NCBI RefSeq assembly: GCF_019375475.1
Contig: NZ_JAHXGQ010000008.1
Location: forward strand, 248,001 to 312,000
Direction: 5' to 3'
Source: Saccharothrix obliqua
GTDB taxonomy: Bacteria; Actinomycetota; Actinomycetes; Mycobacteriales; Pseudonocardiaceae
Length of the DNA: 64,000 nucleotides
In this document: positions 17,033-26,421 of the stretch, piece by piece
How positions within the stretch are numbered: position 1 is the stretch's first letter
Layout: every line of letters begins with the position of its first letter
Program-made: the position numbers and the translations under genes
The notes under the pieces: generated by a model
What the model was told of the DNA's origin: nothing
The model's database searches: none
What the model saw: only the letters and a program-made list of their open reading frames with translations

Positions 17033-18394
17033 TCACGGGCGCACGCCGCCCGCGATACCGCGGCACAGGCTCGGCAGGACCTCGGACAGCACACCCGTGG
17101 CCCGGTCGAGCTGGTCGTCGTCGAGGTGGCCGATACCCAGCACGAGGGTGCGGCCGAGGCCGTGGACCGTGGTCATCCCGTCCCGCCCGGAGAACACGAT
17201 GCCCAGGCCGCGCAGCAGTGCCCGCAGGTCGGGCTCGTCGGCGGAGTCGTCCACGTGCACCAGCATGTTCGCGCCGGAGAACAGGACGGCCGACTCGCCG
17301 AGCGGCGTGCCCTGGAAGCGGCGGCGGGCGCGGACCACCTTGCGCTCGTAGGTGCGGGCCAGCAGGTTCGCGTAGCGGACGACCTCGCCGGACACCAGCA
17401 GCGTGCGCATCGCGCGCTGCGCGATCCCGTCCGCGGTGTCCTCGGTGGTCATGCGGCGCTCGATCAGGCGGCGCAGCGCGGGCGGCGGCACCAGGTAGGC
17501 CAGCCGCAGCTCGTCGGAGAACAGGTGTGAGAAGTCGCCGACGTGCGTGACCCGCGCCCAGTCGATCGTCTTGAGCGGTGGCACGTACCGGCCGCTGATC
17601 AGCTCCGTGCCGTGGTCGACCTCCACCACGTGCGCGTTCTGCTCGCCCGCCAGCCGCAGCAGCGACCGCCGGTAGCCGAGCGGCATGGTGTCGACGCCGG
17701 GGCAGCGCCCGCCGGGCACGGCGACCAGGGCGTCCACCGCGACCCGGCCGGTGTCCGGCAGGCGCAGCACGCGGAACCCCGGACCACGCCACGGCGACGT
17801 CGGCGCGGCCGGGTCCAGCAGCACCGTGCCCCGACCGTCCAGCACCGCGCGGGAGAACAGCTCGATGCCGTGCCGGATGCCGCGCGTGATCAGCACCTCG
17901 CGCCAGTCGCACCGCACGCCGCGGGCCTTCGTGAGGTAGTTGGCGACGTGCTTGCGCAGCTCCGGCAGCCCTTCGACGGGCAGCGAGGCCGTGCCCGGCG
18001 GGCGGTAGGCGGCCTCGTGCCACGCCGACCGCCACGCCACCTTCGGGAACTGCTCGGCGTTCGTGCGGCCGACCGACATGTCGATCGCGCGTGGCCGCGC
18101 GCGCTGGGCACGTGACGGCTCGCGCCGCCTGCCCGCCGTGCTGACGAACGTCCCGGCGCCACGTCGGCGGTGCAGCACGCCGCGCCCGAACAGCTCGGTG
18201 TAGGCGGAGACCACGACACCGCGGGAGATGTCGAGTTCGCGGGCCAGGACGCGACTGGACGGCAGTTGATCGCCCGCTTCCATCGCGGTCGAGCCCAGCA
18301 GCCGTTCTATCTGATCGGCAAGTTGCAGATACAGCGGGCAAGCCGAGTGGCGATCAATGACTATGGGCAACCTCGTTCGATTCGAATACCGCAT
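17033..18394 (-). CDS. MocR-like GntR regulator with degenerate PLP domain
   Basis: A 453-residue transcription factor. A GntR winged-helix lies at about residues 14-80 (YLQLADQIERLL, SSRVLARELDISRGVVVSAY, LHRRRGAGTFV), followed by an aminotransferase class I/II-like domain. In active MocR proteins the PLP Schiff-base lysine lies in a GxFSKxLxPxLRLGY context; here the text is GDFSHLFSDELRLAYLV, with His290 in place of Lys. The nearby EDDYDxEF motif has become EVDHGTEL. It probably cannot bind PLP as an internal aldimine and may sense another ligand. ATG 18394 gives the usual length; the frame is open to 18523. It is convergent with the halogenase cluster and is the obvious candidate regulator. 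Confidence 0.85.
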   Translation of the reverse strand: MRYSNRTRLPIVIDRHSACPLYLQLADQIERLLGSTAMEAGDQLPSSRVLARELDISRGVVVSAYTELFGRGVLHRRRGAGTFVSTAGRRREPSRAQRARPRAIDMSVGRTNAEQFPKVAWRSAWHEAAYRPPGTASLPVEGLPELRKHVANYLTKARGVRCDWREVLITRGIRHGIELFSRAVLDGRGTVLLDPAAPTSPWRGPGFRVLRLPDTGRVAVDALVAVPGGRCPGVDTMPLGYRRSLLRLAGEQNAHVVEVDHGTELISGRYVPPLKTIDWARVTHVGDFSHLFSDELRLAYLVPPPALRRLIERRMTTEDTADGIAQRAMRTLLVSGEVVRYANLLARTYERKVVRARRRFQGTPLGESAVLFSGANMLVHVDDSADEPDLRALLRGLGIVFSGRDGMTTVHGLGRTLVLGIGHLDDDQLDRATGVLSEVLPSLCRGIAGGVRP

Positions 18395-18507
18395 GAGCCC
18401 CCCGAATGGCGGTGTGCAACCGTGGCTTGAGCTGCACCCTTGTCGAGCAGCGATTCGACACCCCAGAACAGCTCGGACCCCCGCCCACCACCGCTCGTGG
18501 ACGGGTC

Positions 18508-18525
18508 GTGTGCATTGTGCCACAC
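18508..18525. promoter_or_regulatory. Inverted repeat GTGTG-N8-CACAC, possible operator
   Basis: A short inverted repeat in the AT-richer zone about 114 bases upstream of the MocR-like start. It could be an autoregulatory site; arms of only 5 bases make this weak. Confidence 0.25.
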
Positions 18526-19047
18526 TAATGTCCAGGGGGAATTGCCAAGAAACCGCGGACCGGCGGGATGGGGGACCGGTCGGGCGGTGGGTAAAGCACG
18601 GGTTAATGCGTTGGCAGCGGCGGACGAATCCGTTGTCGATCTATTCCCGACGACCTGGGCGGAACGCGGCGGAATTGGTGGGCCGCGGGAGGCCCCGGAT
18701 GGGGTGAAGCGCGCTCGCGGTTGTCGGCGGCCCGGTGGCCGAACGGGCGGGGCGATTGCGCGGGGACGCCGAGCCGGAGGGCGCGGCGGCCCATCATGGG
18801 AGCAGGACCTGCCGAGCGGGGGCGGGCTCGCCAAGGGGGCGCGGCTGCCGGGGGCGCGGTGCGGACGCGGGCGTGGTCGCTGAAGCGCGGATGCGGGGGA
18901 CCACCCCTCGGCGCGGGCCGTTTCCCCGCACGCGCCGATGCGGGGGACCACCAGGGGTGCGGGCGGGGCGGAGACCTGCTCGGCTTGACCGCGGGTACCG
19001 GGCGGCGGACCTGGCCCCGTGGCTCGTGGCGCAGCGGTGTCGGGCGA

Positions 19048-19079
19048 CGGGGGCGGCGGCCTGCGGGCCGCCGCCCCCG
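19048..19079 (-). terminator. Terminator hairpin after msrA
   Basis: A perfect 13-bp stem (CGGGGGCGGCGGC and its complement) with a 6-base loop, 22 bases beyond the msrA stop on the minus strand. No U-tract, as usual for actinomycetes. It closes the leftward operon that starts at 24295. Confidence 0.65.
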
Positions 19080-19101
19080 AGCGGGTGCGCCGCGGTCGGG
19101 C

Positions 19102-19605
19102 TCAGCGCTCGCCGAGCTGCCACTCCGGTCGGACGTAGTGGCAGGTGTACCCGTTCGGGTAGCGCTCCAGGTAGTCCTGGTGCTCCGGCTCGGCCTGCCA
19201 GAAGTCGCCCGCCTGGGCGACCTCGGTGACCACCGGGCCCGGCCACTTCCCGGACGCGTCGACGTCGGCGATGGTCGCCTCCGCCACCCGCTTCTGCTCG
19301 TCGCTCTCGTAGAAGATCGCGGAGCGGTAGCTGGTGCCGATGTCGTTGCCCTGGCGGTCGCGGGTTGTCGGGTCGTGGATCTGGAAGAAGAACTCCAGCA
19401 CCTGTCGGTAGCTCAACCGCCGCGGGTCGAACACGATCTCGATCGCCTCGGCGTGCGTGCCGTGGTTGCGGTACGTCGCGTTCGGCACGTCGCCGCCCGT
19501 GTAACCCACACGAGTGGAGATGACGCCGGGGTGCTTGCGGAACAGGTCCTGCATTCCCCAGAAGCACCCGCCCGCGAGGACGGCTTTCTCGGTCGCCGTG
19601 GTCAT
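19102..19605 (-). CDS. msrA: Peptide methionine (S)-S-oxide reductase
   Basis: A 167-residue MsrA. The catalytic motif GCFWG is near the N terminus, followed by the family segments [20 protein letters not shown] and [11 protein letters not shown], and the C-terminal [12 protein letters not shown]. It reduces methionine-S-sulfoxide in proteins using thioredoxin. The ATG at 19605 is preceded by AGAGGAG; an upstream in-frame start at 19662 would run into the MFS gene. Last gene of the leftward operon, 40 bases after the MFS gene. Confidence 0.95.
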   Translation of the reverse strand: MTTATEKAVLAGGCFWGMQDLFRKHPGVISTRVGYTGGDVPNATYRNHGTHAEAIEIVFDPRRLSYRQVLEFFFQIHDPTTRDRQGNDIGTSYRSAIFYESDEQKRVAEATIADVDASGKWPGPVVTEVAQAGDFWQAEPEHQDYLERYPNGYTCHYVRPEWQLGER

Positions 19606-19645
19606 GTGTCGCTCCTCTGGTCGATGCCCACCAACCAGAACGCTC

Positions 19646-20860
19646 TCACAACCCGACGTCATCCCCGGCCCGGCTGTGATCCACGACCGTCCGCCCCGGC
19701 CTCGCCACGAACGCGTACGCCAGCCACGAGCCGACCCTGGCGACGGCGATGCCGCACGTCATCGCGATCGCGCTCGCCCCGCCCAGCGACGCCAGCGGCG
19801 CGATCAGCGCCCCGAGCAGGAAACCGGTGCCGCCCAGCAGCGCGACGGCCGTGCCCGCGTTGTCCGGGTGGCGGACGAGGGCGAGCGCGGTGGCGTTCGG
19901 CGAGGCCATGCCACCGGTCAGCACGGTGGCGAACAACGCGGGCAGGAAGACCTCCAGCGGCGCGTGGCAGAGGGCCGCCACGAGGGTGACCGCGCTGGTG
20001 ACGACGGCCAGCAGCGCCTCCACGACCAGCAACCGCTCCGGAGCGCGCCTGCGCAGCAGCAGGGCGTTGCACCACCCGCCCAGCACCAGGCCGACCGAGT
20101 TGACGCCGAAGATCAACGCGAACGCCTGCGGGCTCACCCCGTAGCCGCCCTCGAGCACGAACGGGCTGACCGAGATGTAGACGAACAGGGCGATGCCGCC
20201 GATGCCCGAGCCCAGGGCGCAGCCGACGAACAGCCGGTCCCGCACCACGGCCCGGAACCCCGCCCGCACCCGCCGCAGCCCACCCGCGTGCCGGAGACCC
20301 GGGTGCAGGGTCTCCGGCAGCGCGGCGACCGCGAGCAGCAGCGCCGCGGAGATCGCGGCCAGCACCACGAACAGGCCGCGCCAGTCGGTGACGTGCAGCA
20401 GCTGCCCGCCCAGCACCGGCGCGAAGACGGGCGCGCACCCGCCGACGAGCATCAGCAGCGACAGGATGCGTGCCATCCGCCTGCCCTCGTAGAGGTCGCG
20501 GACCATGGCCTCGACCACCACCATGCCCGCCGACCCGGCGAGCCCCTGCACCAGCCGCAGCACGACCAGCACCGCGATGGACGGCGCCGCCGCGCACAGC
20601 AGGGACGCCACCGCGTACGTGACCACACCGACCACCAACGGCCGCTTGCGGCCCACGCGGTCGCTCAGCGGTCCGATGAACAGCTGACCGACCGCGAGAC
20701 CGACCATGCACGCCGAGATGCTCCACTGCGCCGCGTCGTCGGACGCCCGGAGCTGGTGGGCCAGCGCGGGCAGCGCGGGCAGGTAGAGGTCGATGGACAG
20801 CGGTCCGAACGTGGACAGCGCCCCGAGCAGCAGCAGGCGGGTGCGGGGCGGCCCGTTCAC
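19646..20860 (-). CDS. Bcr/CflA-family MFS drug exporter
   Basis: A 404-residue, 12-helix major facilitator. The N terminus [18 protein letters not shown] and the loop 2-3 motif [16 protein letters not shown] are typical of the Bcr/CflA (DHA1) group, which exports bicyclomycin, chloramphenicol and related compounds by proton antiport. GTG start at 20860, 13 bases after the permease stop, so it is cotranscribed with the peptide importer. Having an exporter in an importer operon suggests efflux of a toxic compound or breakdown product; the substrate is unknown. Confidence 0.85.
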   Translation of the reverse strand: MNGPPRTRLLLLGALSTFGPLSIDLYLPALPALAHQLRASDDAAQWSISACMVGLAVGQLFIGPLSDRVGRKRPLVVGVVTYAVASLLCAAAPSIAVLVVLRLVQGLAGSAGMVVVEAMVRDLYEGRRMARILSLLMLVGGCAPVFAPVLGGQLLHVTDWRGLFVVLAAISAALLLAVAALPETLHPGLRHAGGLRRVRAGFRAVVRDRLFVGCALGSGIGGIALFVYISVSPFVLEGGYGVSPQAFALIFGVNSVGLVLGGWCNALLLRRRAPERLLVVEALLAVVTSAVTLVAALCHAPLEVFLPALFATVLTGGMASPNATALALVRHPDNAGTAVALLGGTGFLLGALIAPLASLGGASAIAMTCGIAVARVGSWLAYAFVARPGRTVVDHSRAGDDVGL

Positions 20861-20873
20861 CCGTGCGGTTCGG

Positions 20874-21758
20874 TCATCGCCGCCTCCGCTGCGCGAGCAG
20901 CAGCCGCGCCCTCGGGTCGACGAACGCGCGCAGCGCGTTGCCCGCGACGTTGAGCAGGAACACGAACAACGCGATGGTCAGGCCGGGGAACAACACCATG
21001 GTCGGGTGGTCCTGGAGGTACGTGCGCCCGTCGGCGACCATGTTGCCCCAGGTGGCGGTGGGTGGCGAGATGCCGAGGCCGAGGAAGCTCAGGGAGCCGT
21101 CGATCAGCATCGCACCCGCCGACAGCAGCACGCACTGCACCACCGCGAGCGGCAGCGTGTTCGGCAGCACGTGCACGGCGAGCGTCTTCCACGGCCCCAT
21201 CCCGGACACCCGCGCCGCCTTCACGTAGGTGCGGGTGGTCAGGCCCAGCACGCGGCTGCGGATGACCCGGGCCGTGTACGGGGTGAAGATGATCGTCACC
21301 GCCAGCAGCTCGCTCAGCATCCCGGGACCCATGACGACCGCGAACACGATCGCCAGGATGATCGACGGGAACGCCATCCACGCGTCCACCACCCGCATGA
21401 TCACCCGGCCGGCGCGGGCGAAGTAGCCCGCGACCAGCCCGATGAACGTGCCCAGCCCGGCGGCGCAGAGCGTGATCAGGAGCGTCATCCCGATCGACAC
21501 CCGCCCGGCGGAGGCCCACCGCGCGAACAGGTCGCGGCCGTACTTGTCGGTGCCCATCGGGTGCTCCGCGGACGGCGGCAGCAGGCGGCGCGCCGGGTCG
21601 GGCGCGTTGGGGTCCGGCAGCACCAGCGGCAGGACCGCGACCACCAGCGTGATCGCGACCAGCAGCCCGCAGGCCACCACCAGCGCGGTGTTGCGCCGCG
21701 CGAAGGAGCGGTACCGGCCGGCCCGCGCCGGCCGGTCGACCAGGACGCCGTCCGTCAT
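20874..21758 (-). CDS. Peptide/nickel-type ABC permease, DppC-like
   Basis: A 294-residue inner-membrane permease with an N-terminal helix, a DppC N-terminal-type segment (LLPPSAEHPMGTDKYGRDLFARW) and the binding-protein-dependent transport EAA loop (VLGLTTRTYVKAARVSGMG). About six membrane helices. The start overlaps the DppB-like stop by 4 bases (ATGA). It forms the importer channel with the DppB-like subunit. Confidence 0.9.
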   Translation of the reverse strand: MTDGVLVDRPARAGRYRSFARRNTALVVACGLLVAITLVVAVLPLVLPDPNAPDPARRLLPPSAEHPMGTDKYGRDLFARWASAGRVSIGMTLLITLCAAGLGTFIGLVAGYFARAGRVIMRVVDAWMAFPSIILAIVFAVVMGPGMLSELLAVTIIFTPYTARVIRSRVLGLTTRTYVKAARVSGMGPWKTLAVHVLPNTLPLAVVQCVLLSAGAMLIDGSLSFLGLGISPPTATWGNMVADGRTYLQDHPTMVLFPGLTIALFVFLLNVAGNALRAFVDPRARLLLAQRRRR

Positions 21759-22699
21759 GACACCCGCACCTTCGGGTCGATCACCGCGTACGCGAGGTCG
21801 ACCAGCAGGTTCACGACCACGAACAGGATCGCGATGAACATGACGCCCCCCTGGATCAGCGGGAAGTCCCGGGCGTACACCGCGCCGAGCAGCATGGTGC
21901 CGAGACCGGGTATCACGAAGATGCTCTCGATCACCACGACGCCGCCGATCAGCGACGCGAAGTTCAGCCCGGCCGTGGTGAGCACCGGCAGCATCGAGTT
22001 GGGCAGCACGTGCCGCAGCACGATCCGCCGCTCGCCGACGCCCTTGGCCCGCGCCGTGCGCAGGTAAAGCTGGGACAGCTCGCCGAGCACGCTCTCCTCC
22101 ATGGTGATCGTGAGGAACGCGGTCTGCCCCACCACCAGCACCGCCAGCGGCAGCGCGAGTTGCGCCACCGCCGTCGCCGGGTCCTCGAACAGCGGGGTGT
22201 AGCCGCTGGTGGGGAACCAGCCGAGGGTCAGCGCGAACACGTAGACGGCGATCAGCGCGAGCCAGAACTCCGGCAGGGCGAGCCCGAACTGCGCGGCCCG
22301 GCCCACGAACCGCGCCGCCGGGTTGTGCGGTGACACGGCGGCCCAGCTGACGATCAGCACGGTGAGCAGGAAGCTGATCGCCGTGCCGAGGACGGCCAGG
22401 GTGAGGGTGGGCACGACGTGGTCCGCGATCATCTGCGGCACGGGCAGCTGGTACTTGATCGACGTGCCGAAGTCACCGGTCAGCACGTTGCCCAGCCAGT
22501 GCAGGTACTGCTCGTGCAGCGGGCCGGTCAACCCCAGTTCGCGGCGCAGCCGGTCGAGCTGCTCCGGGGTGGCCTTGGTGCCCAGCAGCACCTGGGCCGG
22601 GTCGCCCGGAATGGACCGCAGGAGGAAGAACAGCACGGTGCCGACCACGAACAGCACCACCACCAGATCGCGCAACCGGCGCAGGACTACGGCGGTCAT
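21755..22699 (-). CDS. Peptide/nickel-type ABC permease, DppB-like
   Basis: A 314-residue permease with the DppB-type N terminus (LFFLLRSIPGDPAQVLLG) and the EAA loop (LYLRTARAKGVGERRIVLRH). About six membrane helices. Starts 6 bases after the binding-protein stop and overlaps the next permease, so the order is binding protein, DppB, DppC, MFS, MsrA in one operon. The matching ATPases are in the divergent operon. Confidence 0.9.
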   Translation of the reverse strand: MTAVVLRRLRDLVVVLFVVGTVLFFLLRSIPGDPAQVLLGTKATPEQLDRLRRELGLTGPLHEQYLHWLGNVLTGDFGTSIKYQLPVPQMIADHVVPTLTLAVLGTAISFLLTVLIVSWAAVSPHNPAARFVGRAAQFGLALPEFWLALIAVYVFALTLGWFPTSGYTPLFEDPATAVAQLALPLAVLVVGQTAFLTITMEESVLGELSQLYLRTARAKGVGERRIVLRHVLPNSMLPVLTTAGLNFASLIGGVVVIESIFVIPGLGTMLLGAVYARDFPLIQGGVMFIAILFVVVNLLVDLAYAVIDPKVRVS

Positions 22700-22705
22700 C
22701 GGCGG

Positions 22706-24295
22706 CTACCCCGCCAGCCAGACGTCGGCGAACTCCATGCCCCAGCCGTCGTACCCGCGCACCTTCGAGCTGAAGGCCACATAGGACTTCGCGGTGTACA
22801 GCGTGATGGTCGGCAGGTTCTCGGCCGTGAACTGCTGGATGCGGTCCACCTCGCGCCGCTGGTCCGCCGGCGTGGCCGCCGCGTTGTAGGCGCCGAGCAA
22901 CGGCTGGAGGCGGTCCCGGGGGTAACCCATGTTGTCCAATCCCTGGACGTTGTCGCTGTAGGACGGCACGGGCGGGTTGGCGTCGTCCATCAGCGCCAGC
23001 ACGTCCCAGCTGTCCGGCTCGTTGTTCTTGCGGCCCATGAGGGTCGCGAAGTCGTAGCTGTCGATGGTCGCCGTGACACCGATCTTCTCCAGCTGGCTCT
23101 GGATGATCACCAGCGCGTCCTTGAACTGCGGGAACTCGTCGGTGGTGATCATGCGGACGGCCTGCCCGGGACGCAGCCCGGCCTCCTCGAACAGCTTCTT
23201 CGCCCGCTCCGGGTCGTGCTGGGACCACCTGTCCTTGCCCGCGGCGGAGTACATGGCCTTGTTCGTCTGCGCGGCGAACGCGCCGTCGCTCGGCGACACC
23301 AGGTCCGGCACGCCCTGCGCGGCCATCACGGCGGCCTTGTCGATGACCAGGTTCATCGCCTCGCGGGCCTGGGGCTTGGCGAAGAGGGAACCGGGGTTGT
23401 GGTTGAGCGCCACGTACTGGATGTTCGCCGCGGCCTCGACGCCGAGCTTGAGGGTGTCGGTCCGCTTGATCTGGTCGTACTGGTCGTGTGACGGCTCGGC
23501 CACGTCCAGCAGGCCGGTCTGGAGCCCGTTGAGCACGGCGTCGGCGTCGGCGACCACCTTGTACGTGATGGTGTCCAGGTAAGCGTTCTTCTTCCCCGCG
23601 TAACCACTGGACTTCCCGTCGGGCGGCTGGTAACGGTCGTTGCGCTCCAGCACGATCTCCTGACCCGGCGTCCACGACTTGACCTTGTACGGGCCGCTGC
23701 CGGTGGACCGCTCGCGGGGAATTCCCGTGGGACCGGCCGCCGCGATGTCGGATTCCTTGCGGATACCGGTGCCGTGGCTCGCCGCGACGAGCGCGACGAG
23801 GTTGAACGGCGAGCTGAGCGTCACCAGCACGGTGCTGTCGTCCGGTGCGGTGATGTCCTTCAGCACGGGCTTGAGCGATCCCGCGTAGCTGCCGTTGGCG
23901 ACCCAATACTTCAACGACGCCACCGCGTCCGCGGCGCGCAGCGGCGTGCCGTCGGCGAACACGACCCCCTTGCGCAGCGTGAACTCGTAGCTCAGGCCGT
24001 CGTCCGCCTTCTTGTACGATTCCGCTAGCACCGGTTGGGGTTGGTAGTCGGCGTCGATCGTCACCAGTTGCTCGTACACCTCGTGCCCGATGTAGGTGAC
24101 GCCGGCGTTGGTGTTCTGCACCGTGTCCAGGGACCCCGGGTCCTGGGCGAGTCGAACGGTGAGGTTCCCGCCGCGCACCGGTGGACCGGTTTCGTCGGCG
24201 AGCTTGGTAGCCGGGGTGGCACAGGCGGTGAGCACCAGCCCGACCGCGGCGAGTGCGGAGATCCTGTGCTTGAGACGTCGTGCGGTGCGATCCAT
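22706..24295 (-). CDS. Peptide ABC transporter substrate-binding lipoprotein
   Basis: A 529-residue family 5 extracellular solute-binding protein (DppA/OppA type). The signal peptide ends in the lipobox LTAC, so it is a membrane-anchored lipoprotein. The family segments NLTVRLAQDPGSLDTV and LAESYKKADDGLSYEFTLRKGVVFADG (in two pieces) are present. ATG 24295 is supported by GAGGAG just upstream and by the signal peptide position; the longer frame to 24391 is rejected. It binds the substrate of the importer, which could be a peptide or another amide-containing molecule given the hydrolases in the divergent operon. Confidence 0.9.
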   Translation of the reverse strand: MDRTARRLKHRISALAAVGLVLTACATPATKLADETGPPVRGGNLTVRLAQDPGSLDTVQNTNAGVTYIGHEVYEQLVTIDADYQPQPVLAESYKKADDGLSYEFTLRKGVVFADGTPLRAADAVASLKYWVANGSYAGSLKPVLKDITAPDDSTVLVTLSSPFNLVALVAASHGTGIRKESDIAAAGPTGIPRERSTGSGPYKVKSWTPGQEIVLERNDRYQPPDGKSSGYAGKKNAYLDTITYKVVADADAVLNGLQTGLLDVAEPSHDQYDQIKRTDTLKLGVEAAANIQYVALNHNPGSLFAKPQAREAMNLVIDKAAVMAAQGVPDLVSPSDGAFAAQTNKAMYSAAGKDRWSQHDPERAKKLFEEAGLRPGQAVRMITTDEFPQFKDALVIIQSQLEKIGVTATIDSYDFATLMGRKNNEPDSWDVLALMDDANPPVPSYSDNVQGLDNMGYPRDRLQPLLGAYNAAATPADQRREVDRIQQFTAENLPTITLYTAKSYVAFSSKVRGYDGWGMEFADVWLAG

Positions 24296-24467
24296 TGCGG
24301 CTCCTCGCGCCTGGTTTCCGCAGGTCGGTGGCCGAGAAGGTAGTCGGGGGCACCGGGGGCGCACAGACGCCGATGTCGGCTTTTCTGTCACTCAGGCGAA
24401 ATCGCCACAACCCCACCTGCCACTGTGGACAGACGTGCCCCCGTACCCGCAGACTGTCCGGCAACCC

Positions 24468-24495
24468 TTGTAAGACGGGGTGTTCGCGGTACAGA
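24468..24495 (+). promoter_or_regulatory. Predicted promoter of the double-ATPase operon
   Basis: TTGTAA (24468-24473), a 16-base spacer and TACAGA (24490-24495) resemble a housekeeping sigma promoter. A transcript from about 24502 would have a 40-base leader before GTG 24542. It lies in the 246-base divergent gap 24296-24541. Confidence 0.4.
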
Positions 24496-24541
24496 ATCAC
24501 CGGATTCCGGGTCGTGCCGGCCGGCGGAAGGGATGACACCC

Positions 24542-26407
24542 GTGTCGCTACTGGAGATCGACCGACTGTCGGTCGGCGTGCTCGCCGACGACGTCGCCAC
24601 CGAACTGGTCCACGAGCTGTCGCTCAGCCTGGAGTCGGGTCGGACCCTGTGCGTGGTCGGCGAGTCGGGCAGCGGCAAGACGGTCACCGCGTTGTCGGTG
24701 ATCCGGCTGCTCGAATTCGTCGCACCGGTGCGGACGACCGGCGCGGTCCGGTTGGACGACGTGGACCTCACCGCGCTCGGTCCGGCGGCGATGCGGTCGG
24801 TCCGCGGTCGGCGGATCGGCATGGTGTTCCAGGAGGCGCTGGACTCGCTCAACCCGGCGCAGCGGATCGGCGCGCAGCTCGCCGAGGCGCACCAGCCGGG
24901 CGCGGCTCGCCGCGACGCGCGTGCCGCGGCCCGCACCCGCGCGCTGGACCTGCTGCGCGAGGTCGGCTTCACCGATCCGGAACGCGTCGCGAACCTGTAC
25001 CCGCACCAGCTCTCCGGCGGGATGCAGCAACGCGTGATGATCGCGATGGCGTTGATGGCCGGACCGGACCTGCTGCTGGCCGACGAGCCGACCACCGCGC
25101 TGGACGTGACGACGCAGGCCGAGATCCTGCGGTTGTTCCGCGACGTCCAGCGGGAGCACCGGATGGCGTGCGTGTTCATCACCCACGACATGGGTGTCGC
25201 GGCGGAGATCGCCGACCGGATCGCCGTGATGTACGCGGGCCGCCTGGTCGAGGTGGGTCCGGCGGCGGACGTGTTGTCCGCACCGCGGCACCGCTACACC
25301 CGCGCGCTGGTGGAGTGCGTGCCGCGGATCGGGACGCGCCGCGCCGAGGGGCTGCCGTCGATCCGGGGTTCGGTGCCCGCGGCGGGCGAGGTGCTGCCGG
25401 GCTGCCGGTTCGCCCCGCGCTGCGCGCACACCGTCGACCGCTGCGCCGCCGAGGAACCGCCGCTGGCCGTCGACGGCGAGTCGGAGGTGGCGTGCTGGCA
25501 CCCCGGCGCGGGCCCGGTCGAGCTGCCGCTGACCGCGCCGCCGCCGCTCGCCGCGCCCGCCGCCGAGGAGGTCGCGCCGCTGCTGGAGGTGCGGGACGTG
25601 CACCGCGCGTTCACCACGCGCAGCGGACGCGCGGGCGGCCTGTTCAAGCTGCGCCGCCGCGAGCGCACCAACGCCGTGGACGGGGTGAGCCTGACCGTGC
25701 GGCCGGGTGAGTTCTTCGGCCTGGTCGGCGAGTCCGGCAGCGGCAAGACCACGCTCGGCCAGCTCGTCGCCGCCCTCGACCACCCCACGTCGGGCACGAT
25801 CACGGTCGCCGGGCAGCAGCACACGCCACGCGGGCTGGAGGGCGACGTCCGCGCGTTCCGCCGCACCGTGCAGCTCGTCTTCCAGGACCCGCAGAGTTCC
25901 CTGGACCCGAGGCACACCATCGGGCGGATCATCGCCGAGCCGCTGCGGGAGCTGACCGACCTGCGCGGCGCCGCGTTGCGCCGCCGGGTGGAGCGCCTGC
26001 TGGACGAGGTCGGCCTGCCGAAGTCGATCATCGACCGGATACCGGCGCAGATCTCCGGTGGCCAGCGCCAGCGGGTCGCGATCGCACGCGCCATCGCGCC
26101 CGAACCGGCGCTGGTGGTGGCCGACGAGCCCACCTCCGCGCTGGACGTGTCGGTGCAGGGGCAGGTGATGAACCTGCTGCTCGACCTGCGCCGCGAGCGC
26201 GACCTCGGCTTCCTGTTCATCACCCACAACCTGAGCCTGATCCTGTCCGTGGCAGACCGGGTCGGCGTGATGAAGGACGGCAGGCTGGTGGAGGTGGCGA
26301 CACCGGCGGAGATCGCCGCCGCGCCGAACCACGAGTACACCCGCACCCTGCTGGCCGCGAACCCCGGCATCCGACCGACCGCGCCCGCCGCGGGCTCGCA
26401 CGAGTGA
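24542..26407 (+). CDS. Fused double ATPase of peptide importer, DppD-DppF-like
   Basis: A 621-residue protein with two complete ABC domains. Domain 1 has Walker A GESGSGKT (about residue 40), signature LSGGMQQR and Walker B LLLADEP, then an oligopeptide-type C-terminal region with the Cys cluster GCRFAPRCAHTVDRC. Domain 2 has GESGSGKTT, signature ISGGQRQR and Walker B LVVADEP. It energises the DppB/DppC-like channel encoded divergently. I choose GTG 24542 over ATG 24533: GGAAGGG ends directly against the ATG but is correctly spaced (9 bases) for the GTG. The stop overlaps or abuts the AraC gene. Confidence 0.9.
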   Translation: MSLLEIDRLSVGVLADDVATELVHELSLSLESGRTLCVVGESGSGKTVTALSVIRLLEFVAPVRTTGAVRLDDVDLTALGPAAMRSVRGRRIGMVFQEALDSLNPAQRIGAQLAEAHQPGAARRDARAAARTRALDLLREVGFTDPERVANLYPHQLSGGMQQRVMIAMALMAGPDLLLADEPTTALDVTTQAEILRLFRDVQREHRMACVFITHDMGVAAEIADRIAVMYAGRLVEVGPAADVLSAPRHRYTRALVECVPRIGTRRAEGLPSIRGSVPAAGEVLPGCRFAPRCAHTVDRCAAEEPPLAVDGESEVACWHPGAGPVELPLTAPPPLAAPAAEEVAPLLEVRDVHRAFTTRSGRAGGLFKLRRRERTNAVDGVSLTVRPGEFFGLVGESGSGKTTLGQLVAALDHPTSGTITVAGQQHTPRGLEGDVRAFRRTVQLVFQDPQSSLDPRHTIGRIIAEPLRELTDLRGAALRRRVERLLDEVGLPKSIIDRIPAQISGGQRQRVAIARAIAPEPALVVADEPTSALDVSVQGQVMNLLLDLRRERDLGFLFITHNLSLILSVADRVGVMKDGRLVEVATPAEIAAAPNHEYTRTLLAANPGIRPTAPAAGSHE

Positions 26408-26421
26408 CAGCGGGAGGAGCA

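Larger units (their letters stand above)
18395..19101. other. Intergenic region upstream of the MocR-like gene
   Basis: No convincing gene in 707 bases. Bases 18500-18660 are relatively AT-rich and probably hold the MocR-like promoter; GTGTG-N8-CACAC lies at 18508-18525. A 16-bp direct repeat GATGCGGGGGACCACC occurs at 18890-18905 and 18937-18952. A strong hairpin at 19048-19079 serves msrA. Open frames here have no coding bias. Confidence 0.5.

Noticed and set aside
20857..20877. A six-codon frame (ATG at 20877) between the DppC-like and MFS genes as a leader peptide
   Set aside because: It is explained by chance; the GTG at 20860 serves the MFS gene and no attenuator structure is visible.
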